A stretch of DNA of 64,000 bases, taken from contig NZ_QGTH01000009.1 of NCBI RefSeq assembly GCF_003182075.1, positions 1 through 64,000 on the forward strand, read 5' to 3'. A model generated the notes under the pieces. That model saw nothing but the letters and a program-made list of their open reading frames with translations. It searched no databases and was not told the origin of the DNA. The position numbers were made by a program, and so were the translations under genes. Source of the stretch: Finegoldia magna (GTDB taxonomy: Bacteria > Bacillota > Clostridia > Tissierellales > Peptoniphilaceae). This document shows positions 52,538-63,214 of the stretch, piece by piece; within the stretch, counting starts at the first letter, position 1; each line of letters starts with the position of its first letter.

Positions 52538-53509
52538 ATGAAAACTGACAAAATGATTTTGAGAAAATTTACAATAAATGATGCAGATAAAATGTATCAA
52601 AATTGGGCAAGTGACAGCAGGGTTACGAAGTTTTTGACGTGGAAGCCTCACACATCACTAAAAGAATCAGAAAAAATCATAAAACAATGGATAAATGATG
52701 ACAAGAATGTGTACTTTGCGATTTGTAACACTAACAATGAAAACATTGGTTGTATATCAGCATCATTAATTAAGGAAAATCCAAAAACTTACGCTATTGG
52801 CTACTGCTTGGCATACGTTTATTGGTCACAGGGAATAATGACCGAGTCTTTGAAACTCATGCTAAAATATTTGTTTGAAGAAAAACACGCCGTAAGAGTA
52901 GAAGCCACACATGACAGTAGGAACTTTGCAAGTGGCAAGGTTATGATGAATGCCAATATGAAATACGAAGGATGCCTTAGAAAATCAGCCACAAACAACC
53001 AAGGCGTTGCAGATTCTTGTATGTATTCCATGATTGATGAAGACTACGAATGTGATTTTGTGATTCCTGAATACGATGAGATGAATTTCAGACAAGAATT
53101 GTTGGCGGATGAAAAGACGATGAGTTTTAACCAAAAATACGGCGGAGCTATTGATTTTTCAGAAGACAAATGGCAAAGCTGGTATGACAAATGGATAAAC
53201 TCTGATGAAAGATTTTACTATTACATTATGGGTCATAACAAGCCTGTCGGAGAATGTTGTATATATAAGGAAGATGATAGGTGGATTTGCAGTCTAATTG
53301 TAAAAGATGAATACAGAAACAATGGCTACGGGAAAAGAGCGTTGATGTTTTTGATTGATTTGGCAAAAAAATTAGACATAGATGAACTATACGATAATAT
53401 TGGTACCTGTAATCCTTCGTTGAATTTGTTTTTGAAATGTGGATTTGAAGTTATATATACTAATGAAGAGTATTCAACTGTAAGAATCATCCTTGCTAAC
53501 TTGTATTAA
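52538..53509 (+). CDS. Double-domain GNAT acetyltransferase
   Basis: A 323-residue protein made of two GNAT domains. The first (about 1-165) is RimJ/RimL-like, with YCLAYVYWSQGIMTESLK at the acetyl-CoA site. The second (about 190-320) has LIVKDEYRNNGYGKRAL, a standard Q/RxxGxG/A loop. ATG 52538 has AAAGGAAG before it; an ATG 30 bases earlier falls in the -10 region. Substrates unknown. Such tandem forms may acetylate two targets or keep one domain as a binding module. Confidence 0.82.
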   Translation: MKTDKMILRKFTINDADKMYQNWASDSRVTKFLTWKPHTSLKESEKIIKQWINDDKNVYFAICNTNNENIGCISASLIKENPKTYAIGYCLAYVYWSQGIMTESLKLMLKYLFEEKHAVRVEATHDSRNFASGKVMMNANMKYEGCLRKSATNNQGVADSCMYSMIDEDYECDFVIPEYDEMNFRQELLADEKTMSFNQKYGGAIDFSEDKWQSWYDKWINSDERFYYYIMGHNKPVGECCIYKEDDRWICSLIVKDEYRNNGYGKRALMFLIDLAKKLDIDELYDNIGTCNPSLNLFLKCGFEVIYTNEEYSTVRIILANLY

Positions 53510-53594
53510 TTTTTTGCTAGTAGTATGATGTAGTATATAATTTTATTTTAGATTGAGTATTAGAATTAGATTGAACAATAGAATGGATGATTAG

Positions 53595-54935
53595 ATGAAG
53601 AATAAGAATTTTTACAAAAGAGCAATACAGGTGGCGTGGCCGTCGGTGTTGGAGAGCTTTTTCATAGCACTTGCGGGAATTATTGACACATACATGGTGT
53701 CTTCGATTGGAAGCTCTGCAGTAGCGGCTGTAGGTCTTACCACACAACCCAAATTCATAGCACTAGCGATATTCTTCTCCATAAATATCGCTACGTCGGC
53801 TTTAGTTGCTAGACGTCTTGGAGAAGAGGACAAGGAAGGAGCAAACAGAATACTTGTTACAGCGATTATCATGGGACTTGTGCTAACGGTTGTTATAAGC
53901 ACTGTGATGGTGTATTTTTCGGATAGTATTCTGAGACTTGCAGGAAGTAACTCGGACACGCATACTGATGCGCTGAATTATTTCAGAATAATCATGGGAG
54001 GAATGATTTTCTCCGTAGTGAGTATGACGATAAATGCAGCACAAAGAGGATCGGGCAACACTAGAATTGCATTTACAACTAACTTGGTGTCAAGTATTGT
54101 CAACATATTTTTCAATTACTGCTTGATAGGTGGTAATTTTGGTTTTCCGAAAATGGAAGTTTCTGGAGCAGCGCTTGCAACAGTACTTGGAACAGTCGTA
54201 AGTAGTGTTATGTGTATCAGATCGCTTTTCAGAAAAGATGGTTTCGTACAAATCAAATACATTTTCAAGAAGAAAATCAAGCCAACAGTTGAAGTATTCA
54301 CAAGTATCGTCAAACTTGGAACCAATTTGTTCGTTGAAAATATAGCCATGAGAATCGGATTCTTGACAACGGCATTGATGGCAGCAGGACTTGGAACGGA
54401 CACATTTGCAGCACACAACGTAGGAATGAATCTACTAAGCATTTGTTTTGCGTTCGCAGACGGAATGCAAGTTGCAGCGGTCGTTCTAACGGGCTCAAGC
54501 CTTGGCGCTGGTAAGAAAGAAAACGCGAAGATTTATGGTAAAGTCTGCCAAAGAATCGGGCTTATGATATCTTTGGTACTATCTGTGATATTGTTGTTAT
54601 TTGGAAAAAGAATATTCCATTTGTTCTTCGACAAATTATCCATAATAGAAACTGGAGAAATCATCGCAAGATTCATTACAGTAATAGTGCTATTACAAAT
54701 CTCACAAATCATCTACGGAGGATGTTTGAGATCAGCAGGAGATGTAAAATACACATTAATCTCTTCAATCATAAGTGTAACAATCATAAGAACAGTAGTA
54801 ACCTACATCCTTGTATCTGTGTTTGAAATGGGAATCGTGGGAATATGGCTAGGAATTTTCTCCGACCAATTCTCCAGATACATGTTCAACTCAATCAGAT
54901 TTAGACAAGGTAAGTGGGTTAACATTAAAATATAA
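53595..54935 (+). CDS. MATE-family efflux transporter
   Basis: A 446-residue membrane protein with 12 helices in two MatE repeats, the usual length. PSVLESFFIALAGIIDTYMVS in helix 1-2 and the matching AMRIGFLTTALMAAGLG in the second half are typical. It exports cationic drugs or metabolites with Na+ or H+. No strong ribosome site is seen; the gene follows the GNAT gene by 85 bases. Confidence 0.9.
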   Translation: MKNKNFYKRAIQVAWPSVLESFFIALAGIIDTYMVSSIGSSAVAAVGLTTQPKFIALAIFFSINIATSALVARRLGEEDKEGANRILVTAIIMGLVLTVVISTVMVYFSDSILRLAGSNSDTHTDALNYFRIIMGGMIFSVVSMTINAAQRGSGNTRIAFTTNLVSSIVNIFFNYCLIGGNFGFPKMEVSGAALATVLGTVVSSVMCIRSLFRKDGFVQIKYIFKKKIKPTVEVFTSIVKLGTNLFVENIAMRIGFLTTALMAAGLGTDTFAAHNVGMNLLSICFAFADGMQVAAVVLTGSSLGAGKKENAKIYGKVCQRIGLMISLVLSVILLLFGKRIFHLFFDKLSIIETGEIIARFITVIVLLQISQIIYGGCLRSAGDVKYTLISSIISVTIIRTVVTYILVSVFEMGIVGIWLGIFSDQFSRYMFNSIRFRQGKWVNIKI

Positions 54936-54944
54936 ATGGATAAA

Positions 54945-54969
54945 AGTCGCCTCGTGGGGCGATTTTTTT
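54945..54969 (+). terminator. Terminator of the MATE gene
   Basis: GTCGCC pairs with GGGCGAT with a short loop, then TTTTTTT. Confidence 0.8.
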
Positions 54970-54971
54970 GT

Positions 54972-55248
54972 GCGTAAAACGAAAAACGTTAGGGGAAAAT
55001 TTATGCAACATTTTGGCGCAAGTTAAAACGAAAAATGTCTAGCACGAATATCTGTCTCCAAAAATAAACAAATTCAAAGCTTGTGAACCTAAAATCTCAA
55101 GCGCGAGCTCCGCTCTGGCGCGAGTGAGATTTTTTAACGGTTCACTTCGCTAGAATTTGTGGTTATTTTTTACGAATGATATTCTAAGCTAGAGCATTTT
55201 TGTTTTTAAGAAAGAATGTGCTAAATTATTTTTGTTTTTGATGTACGC
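54972..55248. repeat. Second long imperfect palindrome
   Basis: A 277-bp noncoding element with terminal GCGTA/TACGC. Nested stems: GAATAT 55046-55051 with 55179-55184, AAATTC 55070-55075 with 55153-55158, GTGAACC 55083-55089 with 55139-55145, and AAAATCTCA 55091-55099 with 55125-55133. The centre is GC-rich (GCGCGAG twice, and GAGC/GCTC). The order AAATTC, TGAA(A)C, AAAATC repeats that of the 182-435 element although the sequences differ. No flanking duplication was found. Confidence 0.65.
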
Positions 55249-55380
55249 CCAGCAAGTCAAAAAATCCCTTAAAAATCACCTAAAACTCATTTTATTTCAC
55301 AGCCTTTTATTATATAATAAGGAAGGAAACAAATTTTTCGTAAAAATATTGAAATTTTACAAAAAAACTTCAAAAAGGTG

Positions 55381-55409
55381 TTGACATTGTTGTATAGACA
55401 ATGTATAAT
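55381..55409 (+). promoter_or_regulatory. Promoter of the S10/spc operon
   Basis: TTGACA (55381-55386), a 17-base spacer and TATAAT (55404-55409): perfect consensus, as expected for ribosomal protein genes. A perfect 14-bp palindrome TTATTATATAATAA lies some 60-75 bases upstream. Confidence 0.9.
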
Positions 55410-55414
55410 ACCAG

Positions 55415-55620
55415 TTGTGCCTAAAGTTAGTAAGCGTAGAAGTGGAAGGTTGCTCGGGAAACGTGATTAATCTTCCGAGGTAATTTTCACCGAGAAGTCC
55501 TGCACGATTAGGGCGATGGGTTAGACTTTTTAAAAAAGTTTTTTAAATTTTAGGTCACTGTACACCCGGGAGGGTGTATGAACATAACCCAGCAAGACGC
55601 TTCTTCAAAAATATAGAGGA
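55415..55620 (+). promoter_or_regulatory. Structured leader of the S10 operon
   Basis: A 5' leader of about 210 bases with several possible helices, for example GGAAG/CTTCC-type pairing around 55442-55477 and the hairpin TACACCC/GGGTGTA near 55562-55580. A ribosomal-protein-binding regulatory leader is likely in this position, but I cannot assign the ligand protein. Confidence 0.5.
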
Positions 55621-55629
55621 GGTGCCTAA

Positions 55630-55938
55630 ATGGCAAATCAAAAAATCAGAATCAGACTAAGAGCTTATGATCACGAATTAATCGATCAATCAGCTCAAAA
55701 AATCGTTGAGGCAGCTAAAAGAACTGACGTTAAAGTATCAGGTCCTATTCCGTTGCCAACAGAAAAAGAAGTTGTTACAATCTTAAGAGCTGTTCACAAA
55801 TACAAAGATTCAAGAGAACAGTTCGAACAAAGAACACATAAGAGATTAATCGATATCATTAATCCTAACGCAAAGACATTGGAAGCGCTTAAAAAACTTA
55901 ACCTTCCTGCCGGCGTAGATATCGAAATTAAACTTTAA
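55630..55938 (+). CDS. rpsJ: Ribosomal protein S10
   Basis: A 102-residue small-subunit protein that also serves as NusE in antitermination. Complete and typical ([17 protein letters not shown] near the start, [10 protein letters not shown] in the loop). First gene of the operon, site AGAGGAGGTG. Confidence 0.97.
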   Translation: MANQKIRIRLRAYDHELIDQSAQKIVEAAKRTDVKVSGPIPLPTEKEVVTILRAVHKYKDSREQFEQRTHKRLIDIINPNAKTLEALKKLNLPAGVDIEIKL

Positions 55939-56012
55939 TCTTAGTATGATTGTAAAGCAATCCGCTGTAAGTAAATTTTAATGTGGATATCACACTATAG
56001 GAGGTGTACTCA

Positions 56013-56642
56013 ATGAAGAGTATTTTAGGTAAAAAAATCGGAATGACTCAAATCTTCAACGAAGATGGTAGTGTTGTTCCAGTAACTGTCATTGAAGCGG
56101 GTCCAATGGTTGTTACACAAATCAAAACTAAAGAAAAAGAAGGATATAACGCAATTCAAGTTGGTTACATCGAAAAGAAAGAAAAACATGTAAACCAACC
56201 AATGAGAGGTCATTTTGGCAAAGCGGGCGTTTCATTCAAGAAACACTTACAAGAGTTCAAAATAGGTGATGACGAACAATTCAATCTTGGAGATGAAATC
56301 AAATTAGATATTTTCCAAGACGGAGATATTGTAGATGTTATCGGTATTTCAAAAGGTAAAGGAACTCAAGGTTCAATAGTTAGACACAACTATTCAAGAG
56401 GACCTATGGGACACGGCTCTAAATCACACAGAGTTGCAGGTGCAAGAAGTGCGGGATCTTATCCAGCAAGAGTATTCAAAGGACGTAAAGGTTCAGGAAA
56501 GATGGGCCATGACCGTGTAACTATTCAAAACTTGAAAATTGTTAAAGTTGACAATGAAAGAAACTTACTTCTTATTAAGGGAGCTGTTCCAGGAAACAAA
56601 GGTGGAGTAGTTACTGTTAGAGAAGCTATTAAGTCAAAATAG
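56013..56642 (+). CDS. rplC: Ribosomal protein L3
   Basis: A 209-residue large-subunit protein that reaches the peptidyl-transferase centre. [12 protein letters not shown] at the start and the loop with [12 protein letters not shown] are typical. ATG 56013 is chosen as it follows AGGAGGTG at proper distance; a GTG nine bases earlier overlaps the ribosome site. Confidence 0.97.
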   Translation: MKSILGKKIGMTQIFNEDGSVVPVTVIEAGPMVVTQIKTKEKEGYNAIQVGYIEKKEKHVNQPMRGHFGKAGVSFKKHLQEFKIGDDEQFNLGDEIKLDIFQDGDIVDVIGISKGKGTQGSIVRHNYSRGPMGHGSKSHRVAGARSAGSYPARVFKGRKGSGKMGHDRVTIQNLKIVKVDNERNLLLIKGAVPGNKGGVVTVREAIKSK

Positions 56643-56657
56643 GAAGGAGGATGAAAC

Positions 56658-57281
56658 ATGCCTAAAGTTCAAATTTTAAACCAACAAGGAGAAAATGTTG
56701 GAGAATTAGAATTAAATGAAGCCATTTTCGGCGCTGATGTTAATGAGCACGTTGTTTACGAAGTAGTTAGAAATCAACTTGCTAATAAAAGACAAGGCAC
56801 ACAATCTGCTAAAACTCGTAGTGAGGTAAGAGGTGGAGGAAAGAAGCCTTGGAGACAAAAAGGTACAGGTAGAGCAAGACAAGGATCTATCAGATCTCCA
56901 CAATGGAGAGGTGGTGGGGTAGTATTCGCTCCAAAACCTAGAGATTACAGCTACGCTGTTCCTAAGAAAGTTAGAAGACTTGCAATCAAATCAGTATTAA
57001 CTGACAAAGTTAATGACAATGAAATGATCGTTTTAGATAAATTAAGCTTAGATGCTATTAGCACTAAAAAAGCTGTTGAAGTATTAAAGAATATTAAAGC
57101 AGACAAGAAAGCTTTAGTAGTTGTTGATAAAAATGATGATACACTTTACAGATCATTTAGAAACATTGAAAATGTAGCTATTTGTGAAGCTAGATTAATC
57201 AATGTATATGATTGTTTGAAATACAACTCATTAGTTATTACAACTGATGCTGTTAAAATTCTTGAGGAGGTGTTTCAATAA
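56658..57281 (+). CDS. rplD: Ribosomal protein L4
   Basis: A 207-residue protein lining the exit tunnel; the long basic loop [19 protein letters not shown] is intact. Its stop overlaps the first base of rplW. In some bacteria L4 represses this operon through the leader. Confidence 0.97.
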   Translation: MPKVQILNQQGENVGELELNEAIFGADVNEHVVYEVVRNQLANKRQGTQSAKTRSEVRGGGKKPWRQKGTGRARQGSIRSPQWRGGGVVFAPKPRDYSYAVPKKVRRLAIKSVLTDKVNDNEMIVLDKLSLDAISTKKAVEVLKNIKADKKALVVVDKNDDTLYRSFRNIENVAICEARLINVYDCLKYNSLVITTDAVKILEEVFQ

Positions 57282-57571
57282 TGAAATCACCATATGATAT
57301 TATTTTGAAACCAATTATTTCTGAAGATTCTATGGAAAAAATGGAAGACAAGAAATATGTATTCAAAGTAGATAAAAATGCGAATAAAATAGAAATCAGA
57401 AACGCTATCGAAAAGATTTTTGATGTTAAAGTAAAATCTGTTAACACTATGAACGTTAAAGGAAAAGTTAAGAGAATGGGCGCTCACAGTGGTAAGAGAT
57501 CTGATTGGAAGAAAGCTATAGTTGCATTAACAGAAGATTCAAAAGAAATTGAATTTTTCGAAGGAATGTAA
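57281..57571 (+). CDS. rplW: Ribosomal protein L23
   Basis: A 96-residue tunnel-exit protein, docking site for trigger factor and SRP. Starts [14 protein letters not shown] (residues 6-19). One-base overlap with rplD. Confidence 0.97.
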   Translation: MKSPYDIILKPIISEDSMEKMEDKKYVFKVDKNANKIEIRNAIEKIFDVKVKSVNTMNVKGKVKRMGAHSGKRSDWKKAIVALTEDSKEIEFFEGM

Positions 57572-57587
57572 TTAAGGGGGTAAAAAC

Positions 57588-58418
57588 ATGGCAATAAAAA
57601 AATATAAACCGACTTCTGCCGGTGTACGTGGTATGAGTGTTTTATCATTTGATGAAATCACAAAAACTACTCCTGAAAAATCATTAACTGTTAGCTTAAA
57701 CAAATCTGGCGGAAGAAACTCTTATGGTAGAGTAACTACTCGTCACAGAGGCGGCGGAGCTAAGAGAAAATATAGAATTATAGATTTTAAAAGAAACAAA
57801 GATGGTATTAAAGCTGTTGTTAAATCAATCGAATACGATCCAAACAGAACAGCAAACATCGCTTTGTTACAATACGAAGATGGTGAAAAGAGATACATCA
57901 TCCAACCACAAGGTCTAAAAGTTGGAGATGTAGTTGAAAGTGGTGCGGATGTAGATATCGTACCTGGTAATGCTCTTCCATTGAGAAACATTCCAGTTGG
58001 TACTACAGTTCACAACATTGAAATGAAAGTTGGCAAAGGAGCTCAATTAGTTAGAACAGCTGGTGCTGAAGCACAACTTATGGCTAAAGAAGGTAAATTT
58101 GCACAATTAAGATTACCATCAGGAGAATTTAGATTAATTCACCTTGACTGTAAAGCTACTGTAGGTCAAGTTGGAAATATCTCTCACGAATTGGTTACAA
58201 TCGGTAAGGCTGGACGTAACAGACACTTAGGTAAGAGACCTTACGTTAGAGGTTCAGCAATGAACCCAGTAGATCACCCTCACGGTGGTGGTGAAGGTAG
58301 AGCGCCAATCGGTAGACCAGCTCCTTCAACTCCATGGGGTAAACCAGCACTTGGACTTAAGACTCGTAAGAAAAACAAAAAGTCTAATAAGTACATTGTA
58401 AGAAGAAGAAAGAAATAA
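57588..58418 (+). CDS. rplB: Ribosomal protein L2
   Basis: A 276-residue core protein near the peptidyl-transferase centre. The conserved C-terminal region with [17 protein letters not shown] (His in HPHGGG) is complete. Confidence 0.97.
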   Translation: MAIKKYKPTSAGVRGMSVLSFDEITKTTPEKSLTVSLNKSGGRNSYGRVTTRHRGGGAKRKYRIIDFKRNKDGIKAVVKSIEYDPNRTANIALLQYEDGEKRYIIQPQGLKVGDVVESGADVDIVPGNALPLRNIPVGTTVHNIEMKVGKGAQLVRTAGAEAQLMAKEGKFAQLRLPSGEFRLIHLDCKATVGQVGNISHELVTIGKAGRNRHLGKRPYVRGSAMNPVDHPHGGGEGRAPIGRPAPSTPWGKPALGLKTRKKNKKSNKYIVRRRKK

Positions 58419-58430
58419 CGGAGGGATAGA

Positions 58431-58715
58431 ATGAGTAGATCACTTAAAAAAGGACCTTTCTGCGATGAACACTTAATGAAGAAAGTGGAAGAACTTAACA
58501 AAAACGATGAAAAGAAGATTATTAAAACTTGGTCTCGTCGTTCTACAATATTCCCTAACTTCGTAGGTCACACAATTGCAGTTCACGATGGAAGAAAGCA
58601 TGTACCTGTTTATATTACTGACGATATGGTTGGTCATAAATTAGGAGAATTTGTTCCTACAAGAACATACAAAGGTCACATTAAAAACGAAAAAACGAGT
58701 AAGGTTCGTAATTAA
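58431..58715 (+). CDS. rpsS: Ribosomal protein S19
   Basis: A 94-residue head protein; [14 protein letters not shown] at the N-terminus and [16 protein letters not shown] near the end are typical. Site GGAGGG. Confidence 0.97.
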   Translation: MSRSLKKGPFCDEHLMKKVEELNKNDEKKIIKTWSRRSTIFPNFVGHTIAVHDGRKHVPVYITDDMVGHKLGEFVPTRTYKGHIKNEKTSKVRN

Positions 58716-58732
58716 TATAAGGAGGTATGACA

Positions 58733-59071
58733 ATGCAAGCTAAAGCTATAGCGAAATATGTACGTATTTCTCCTCTAAAAGTTAACTTTATATGCAAAGA
58801 AATTAGAGGTAAACAAGTTGATGAAGCCCTTGCTATATTGAAATTCACTCCTAAAAAAGGTGCTAGAATTTTAGAAAAAGTGCTAAATTCAGCAATTGCA
58901 AACGCAGAACACAATTTTGGATTAAACAGAGAAGATCTTTTTGTATCACAAGCATACGCTAATAATGCTCCAGTAATGAAAAGATGGAGACCAAAAGCTA
59001 AAGGAATGGCTTATCCAATCCTTAAAAGATCAAGTCATGTTGGCGTAGTTGTAGAAGAAAGAGAATTATAA
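58733..59071 (+). CDS. rplV: Ribosomal protein L22
   Basis: A 112-residue tunnel protein; the tip loop with [13 protein letters not shown] is intact. ATG 58733 is used because the ATG six bases earlier lies inside the AGGAGGT site. Confidence 0.96.
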   Translation: MQAKAIAKYVRISPLKVNFICKEIRGKQVDEALAILKFTPKKGARILEKVLNSAIANAEHNFGLNREDLFVSQAYANNAPVMKRWRPKAKGMAYPILKRSSHVGVVVEEREL

Positions 59072-59082
59072 GGAGGAGTCTG

Positions 59083-59817
59083 ATGGGTCAAAAAGTTAAT
59101 CCTAAAGGATTAAGAGTTGGTGTTATCAAAGACTGGGATTCAAGATGGTTTGCAGATAAAAAAGATTTTAGTGATTATTTAGTAGAAGATCACAAAATTC
59201 GTGAACTAATCAAGAAAGAATCTTTCAGCGCTGGTATTAGCAGTATAGCCATCGAAAGAGCATCAAACAAAATTAAAGTAACTATCAACACAGCTAAACC
59301 TGGTATGGTTATTGGCCGTCAAGGTGCTGGCGTTGAAGAATTAAAAAATAAATTAGAAAAATTAACAGGTAAGAAATTAATCATAAATGTAGAAGAAGTT
59401 AAGTTCCAAGACTTAGATGCACAATTAGTTGCAGAAAACATTGCATCACAATTAGAAAGACGTATTTCTTTCAGACGTGCAATGAAACAAACAATGCAAA
59501 GAAGCATGAGAGCAGGAGCTTTGGGTATTAAGACTATGGTTTCTGGTAGACTTGGTGGAGCTGATATGGCAAGAAGCGAAGGATACAGCGAAGGAACTAT
59601 TCCTCTTCAAACTCTAAGAGCTGCAATTGACTATGGATTTGCAGAAGCAGACACAACTTATGGTAAGCTTGGTGTTAAAGTTTGGTTATACAAAGGTGAA
59701 ATGTTACCTGGTATGACAGAAGAAGATTTACCTGTTTACAAAAACAAAAAGAACGACAAAAACAGAAAAAGAAGAAACAATAACAGAAAAGGTAAATCCC
59801 AAGCAGCTAAAAACTAA
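59083..59817 (+). CDS. rpsC: Ribosomal protein S3
   Basis: A 244-residue mRNA-entry protein with KH domain ([14 protein letters not shown]) and a C-terminal domain. The last 25 residues form a Lys/Arg/Asn-rich tail ([15 protein letters not shown]), longer than in E. coli. Confidence 0.97.
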   Translation: MGQKVNPKGLRVGVIKDWDSRWFADKKDFSDYLVEDHKIRELIKKESFSAGISSIAIERASNKIKVTINTAKPGMVIGRQGAGVEELKNKLEKLTGKKLIINVEEVKFQDLDAQLVAENIASQLERRISFRRAMKQTMQRSMRAGALGIKTMVSGRLGGADMARSEGYSEGTIPLQTLRAAIDYGFAEADTTYGKLGVKVWLYKGEMLPGMTEEDLPVYKNKKNDKNRKRRNNNRKGKSQAAKN

Positions 59818-59838
59818 TTCGAGAGGAGGAAATATTCT

Positions 59839-60282
59839 ATGTTAATGCCTAAAAGAGTAAAATACCGTAGAGTTCACAGAGGCAGAATGAAAGGTAAAGC
59901 ATTAAAAGGCAATACTTTAACTTACGGTGATTATGGTATACAAGCGTTAGGTTCTTGTTGGTTAACAGCTAATCAAATAGAAGCAGCACGTCGTGCTATG
60001 ACAAGATATATAAAAAGAGGCGGTAACATCTGGATTAAAGTTTTCCCAGATAAGCCAGTGTCAAAGAAGCCTATCGGTATTCGTATGGGTTCAGGTAAAG
60101 GAGCTCCAGAATATTGGGTAGCAGTAATTAAACCAGGTAGAGTATTATTTGAAATGGCAGGTGTTCCTGAAGACGTAGCACGTGAAGCTATGAGACTTGC
60201 TCAACACAAACTACCTATCAAAACTAAATTTATAGCTCGTGAAGAGTTCGGAGAAAAGGACGGTGAAGCTGATGAAAACTAA
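59839..60282 (+). CDS. rplP: Ribosomal protein L16
   Basis: A 147-residue protein at the A-site cleft. [18 protein letters not shown] at the start is typical. ATG 59839 fits the GGAGGA site. Its end overlaps the start of rpmC by 11 bases. Confidence 0.97.
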   Translation: MLMPKRVKYRRVHRGRMKGKALKGNTLTYGDYGIQALGSCWLTANQIEAARRAMTRYIKRGGNIWIKVFPDKPVSKKPIGIRMGSGKGAPEYWVAVIKPGRVLFEMAGVPEDVAREAMRLAQHKLPIKTKFIAREEFGEKDGEADEN

Positions 60283-60478
60283 AGAAATTCGTAATCTATC
60301 AGATCAAGATTTACAAAAACAATTAGAACAATCTAAAAGTGAATTGTTTAATCTACGTTTTCAATTAGCTACTGGGCAATTAGAAAACCCTATGATGATA
60401 GGACTTGTAAAAAAAGATATAGCTCGCATTAAGACTATTATTAGAGAACGTGAGCTAAACATTGGTAAGGAGGCTTAA
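60272..60478 (+). CDS. rpmC: Ribosomal protein L29
   Basis: A 68-residue two-helix protein at the tunnel exit ([18 protein letters not shown]). ATG 60272 gives the usual length and is preceded by GGTGAAG in the end of rplP; translation is coupled. Confidence 0.95.
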   Translation: MKTKEIRNLSDQDLQKQLEQSKSELFNLRFQLATGQLENPMMIGLVKKDIARIKTIIRERELNIGKEA

Positions 60479-60483
60479 CAATT

Positions 60484-60738
60484 ATGGAAAGAAATATGAG
60501 AAAAACCATAGTTGGTATAGTTGTTTCAGATAAAATGGATAAGTCAATTGTTGTAGAAGTTAAGACACTTGTCAAAGATCCTAAATACGGTAAACAATTA
60601 AGAAAAACAACTAAATTTAAAGCACACGATGAAGAAAACATTGCTGGTATCGGCGATAAAGTTAAAATAATGGAAACAAGACCTCTTTCTAAGACAAAGA
60701 ACTGGAGACTTGTAGAAGTTATAGAAAAAGCTAAGTAA
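60484..60738 (+). CDS. rpsQ: Ribosomal protein S17
   Basis: An 84-residue OB-fold 16S-binding protein with [19 protein letters not shown] and the C-terminal [15 protein letters not shown]. Site AAGGAGG. Confidence 0.96.
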   Translation: MERNMRKTIVGIVVSDKMDKSIVVEVKTLVKDPKYGKQLRKTTKFKAHDEENIAGIGDKVKIMETRPLSKTKNWRLVEVIEKAK

Positions 60739-60762
60739 TTCTTATTACGAAAGGAGAATTTT

Positions 60763-61131
60763 ATGATTCAACAAGAAAGTCGTTTGAGAGTTGCAGATAA
60801 CTCTGGTGCAAAAGAACTACTAGTAATAAGAGTTTTAGGTGGTACTAAAAGAAAGTACGCAGCTATCGGAGACATCGTAGTTTGCTCAGTTAAATCTGCA
60901 CAACCGGGCGGTATGGTTAAAAAAGGTGATGTAGTAAAAGCTGTTATCGTAAGAACAACTAAACCATTGGGAAGAGCTGATGGAAGTTACATCAGATTTG
61001 ACGATAACGCAGCTGTAATTATAAAAGATGATAAAAATCCAGTGGGAACAAGAATTTTTGGTTCAGTAACTCGTGAATTGAGAGCCAATAACTTCATGAA
61101 AATAATCTCATTGGCACCTGAAGTATTATAA
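60763..61131 (+). CDS. rplN: Ribosomal protein L14
   Basis: A 122-residue protein at the subunit interface. [18 protein letters not shown] is the family start; the spc part of the operon begins here with no terminator in front. Confidence 0.97.
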   Translation: MIQQESRLRVADNSGAKELLVIRVLGGTKRKYAAIGDIVVCSVKSAQPGGMVKKGDVVKAVIVRTTKPLGRADGSYIRFDDNAAVIIKDDKNPVGTRIFGSVTRELRANNFMKIISLAPEVL

Positions 61132-61149
61132 TTGGAGGTGTAAAGAGAT

Positions 61150-61458
61150 ATGAAGATTAAAAATGGAGATACTGTAATAGTTATTTCTGGTAAGGACAAA
61201 GGAAAGACTGGAAATGTTATTGAAGTATTAGCCAAACAAAATAAAGTGGTAGTAGAAGGAGTTAACATAGTTACTAAACACCAAAAAGCTAACGGACGTG
61301 GTGTTGAAAGTGGACTAATCAAAAAAGAAGCTCCTATTGATGTTTCAAACGTAATGTATTATGATGCTAAAAACAAGAAAGGCACAAGATTAGGTTACAA
61401 GTTTGAAGACGGTAAGAAAGTTAGATTTATGAAATCTAACAACGAAACTATTAAGTAA
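61150..61458 (+). CDS. rplX: Ribosomal protein L24
   Basis: A 102-residue KOW-domain assembly initiator (KIKNGDTVIVISGKDKGKTG). Site GGAGGTG. Confidence 0.96.
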   Translation: MKIKNGDTVIVISGKDKGKTGNVIEVLAKQNKVVVEGVNIVTKHQKANGRGVESGLIKKEAPIDVSNVMYYDAKNKKGTRLGYKFEDGKKVRFMKSNNETIK

Positions 61459-61476
61459 CATAAGGAGGGTATAAAC

Positions 61477-62019
61477 TTGACTTCCAGATTAAAAGAAAAA
61501 TATACAAATGAAGTTGTTCCTTTCTTGGTTGAACGTTTCAAATATGAAAACATCATGCAAGTTCCAAGATTGGAAAAAATCGTGCTTAACATGGGTTTAG
61601 GTTCTTCAAAAGAAAATCCTAAAGCTATCGAAAGCGCAGTTAAAGAATTAGAAACAATTACAGGACAACACCCAATTGTAACAAAAGCAAGAAAATCTAT
61701 CGCTAACTTCAAACTTAGAGAAGGAATGAATGTTGGTGTTAAAGTTACATTACGTGGTGAAAAAATGTATGATTTCTTAGATAAATTTATGAACATTTCT
61801 CTTCCACGTGTAAGAGACTTTAGAGGTATTTCTTCTAAATCATTCGATGGTAGAGGAAACTATGCTGTAGGTATCAAAGAACAATTAATATTCCCTGAAA
61901 TTGAATACGATATGGTAGATCAAATTAGAGGTATGGATATTGTGGTCGTTACTACTGCAAACACTGATGAAGAAGCTAAGGAATTATTAGACAAAATGGG
62001 AATGCCATTTAAGAAATAA
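61477..62019 (+). CDS. rplE: Ribosomal protein L5
   Basis: A 180-residue 5S rRNA-binding protein. Start is TTG at 61477 after AAGGAGGG; the next residues [16 protein letters not shown] match the family start. [17 protein letters not shown] near the end is typical. Confidence 0.96.
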   Translation: MTSRLKEKYTNEVVPFLVERFKYENIMQVPRLEKIVLNMGLGSSKENPKAIESAVKELETITGQHPIVTKARKSIANFKLREGMNVGVKVTLRGEKMYDFLDKFMNISLPRVRDFRGISSKSFDGRGNYAVGIKEQLIFPEIEYDMVDQIRGMDIVVVTTANTDEEAKELLDKMGMPFKK

Positions 62020-62031
62020 GGAGGAGTTTTA

Positions 62032-62217
62032 GTGGCTAAAAAATCAATGATCGCAAAACAAAAAAGACCTGCAAAGTTTAGCACAAGAGAATATAACAGA
62101 TGCAAAATTTGTGGTAGACCTCACGGATATTTAAAGAAATATGGCATCTGCCGTATATGCTTTAGAGAATTGGCTTATAAAGGCGAAATCCCTGGCGCAA
62201 GAAAAGCAAGCTGGTAA
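62032..62217 (+). CDS. rpsZ: Ribosomal protein S14, zinc-binding type Z
   Basis: A 61-residue S14 with two CxxC pairs (CKIC and CRIC), the zinc-ribbon form. Start is GTG at 62032 after AAGGAGG. Confidence 0.95.
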   Translation: MAKKSMIAKQKRPAKFSTREYNRCKICGRPHGYLKKYGICRICFRELAYKGEIPGARKASW

Positions 62218-62238
62218 GAAAGGAAGGAGGAAGCTTTT

Positions 62239-62634
62239 ATGATGACTGATCCTATAGCAGATATGCTAACAAGAATAAGAAACGCAGTTAATGCGAAACA
62301 TAAAGTTGTTGAAGTTCCTGCATCTAATATCAAAAAATCAATAGCACAAATTTTATTAGATGAAGGATTTATCGATGGTTTCAATGTTACTGATGACGGT
62401 AAACAAGGAATCATTACAATAGATTTAAAATATGGTCCTAACGAAGAAAAAGTAATTTCAGGTATCAAGAGAATATCTAAACCTGGACTTCGTGTCTATG
62501 CCAGAGCAAATGAAGTTCCTAAGGTTTTAGGCGGACTTGGTATTGCTATTGTCTCTACATCAAAAGGCCTTGTAACTGATAAAGTTGCTAGAAAAGAAGG
62601 TATTGGTGGAGAAGTAATTTGTTACGTATGGTAA
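62239..62634 (+). CDS. rpsH: Ribosomal protein S8
   Basis: A 131-residue 16S central-domain protein ([14 protein letters not shown] at the start, [11 protein letters not shown] at the end). ATG 62239 or 62242 may be used; site AAGGAGGAAG. Confidence 0.96.
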   Translation: MMTDPIADMLTRIRNAVNAKHKVVEVPASNIKKSIAQILLDEGFIDGFNVTDDGKQGIITIDLKYGPNEEKVISGIKRISKPGLRVYARANEVPKVLGGLGIAIVSTSKGLVTDKVARKEGIGGEVICYVW

Positions 62635-62660
62635 CACAAACATTATAAGGAGGTTTGACC

Positions 62661-63200
62661 ATGTCAAGAATTGGATTAAAACCAATTGAAATTCCTAATG
62701 GCGTTGAAGTAAAAATAACTGAAGACAATTTGTGTACTGTAAAGGGACCAAAAGGTGAATTAGTTCAACAAATGCCAAAGGAAATGATTATCAAAATAGA
62801 AGATAATACAATCACAGTTTCAAGACCTTCAGACATTAAAAGACACAAATCACTTCATGGTTTAACAAGAACTCTTGTTTTTAACATGATTGAAGGTGTT
62901 ACTGAAGGATATAAGAAAACTTTAATTATAGAAGGTACTGGTTACAGAGCAGCAAAACAAGGTAAAAAATTAGTGTTAAACTTGGGATATTCACACACAA
63001 TTGAAAAAGAAGATCCAGAAGGAATCACAGTTGAAGTACCAGAACAACACACAATCATTGTAAGTGGTAACGACAAACAACAAGTTGGTAACTACTCTGC
63101 AAAAATCAGAGACCTTAGAGGACCTGAACCATACAAAGGTAAAGGTATCAGATATGAAAATGAACATATTAGACGTAAAGTCGGTAAAACAGGTAAGTAA
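62661..63200 (+). CDS. rplF: Ribosomal protein L6
   Basis: A 179-residue protein of two related domains near the factor-binding site ([16 protein letters not shown] at the start, [17 protein letters not shown] at the end). ATG 62661 is used; a TTG six bases before abuts the AAGGAGG site. Confidence 0.96.
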   Translation: MSRIGLKPIEIPNGVEVKITEDNLCTVKGPKGELVQQMPKEMIIKIEDNTITVSRPSDIKRHKSLHGLTRTLVFNMIEGVTEGYKKTLIIEGTGYRAAKQGKKLVLNLGYSHTIEKEDPEGITVEVPEQHTIIVSGNDKQQVGNYSAKIRDLRGPEPYKGKGIRYENEHIRRKVGKTGK

Positions 63201-63214
63201 GAAAGGAGTAAGGT

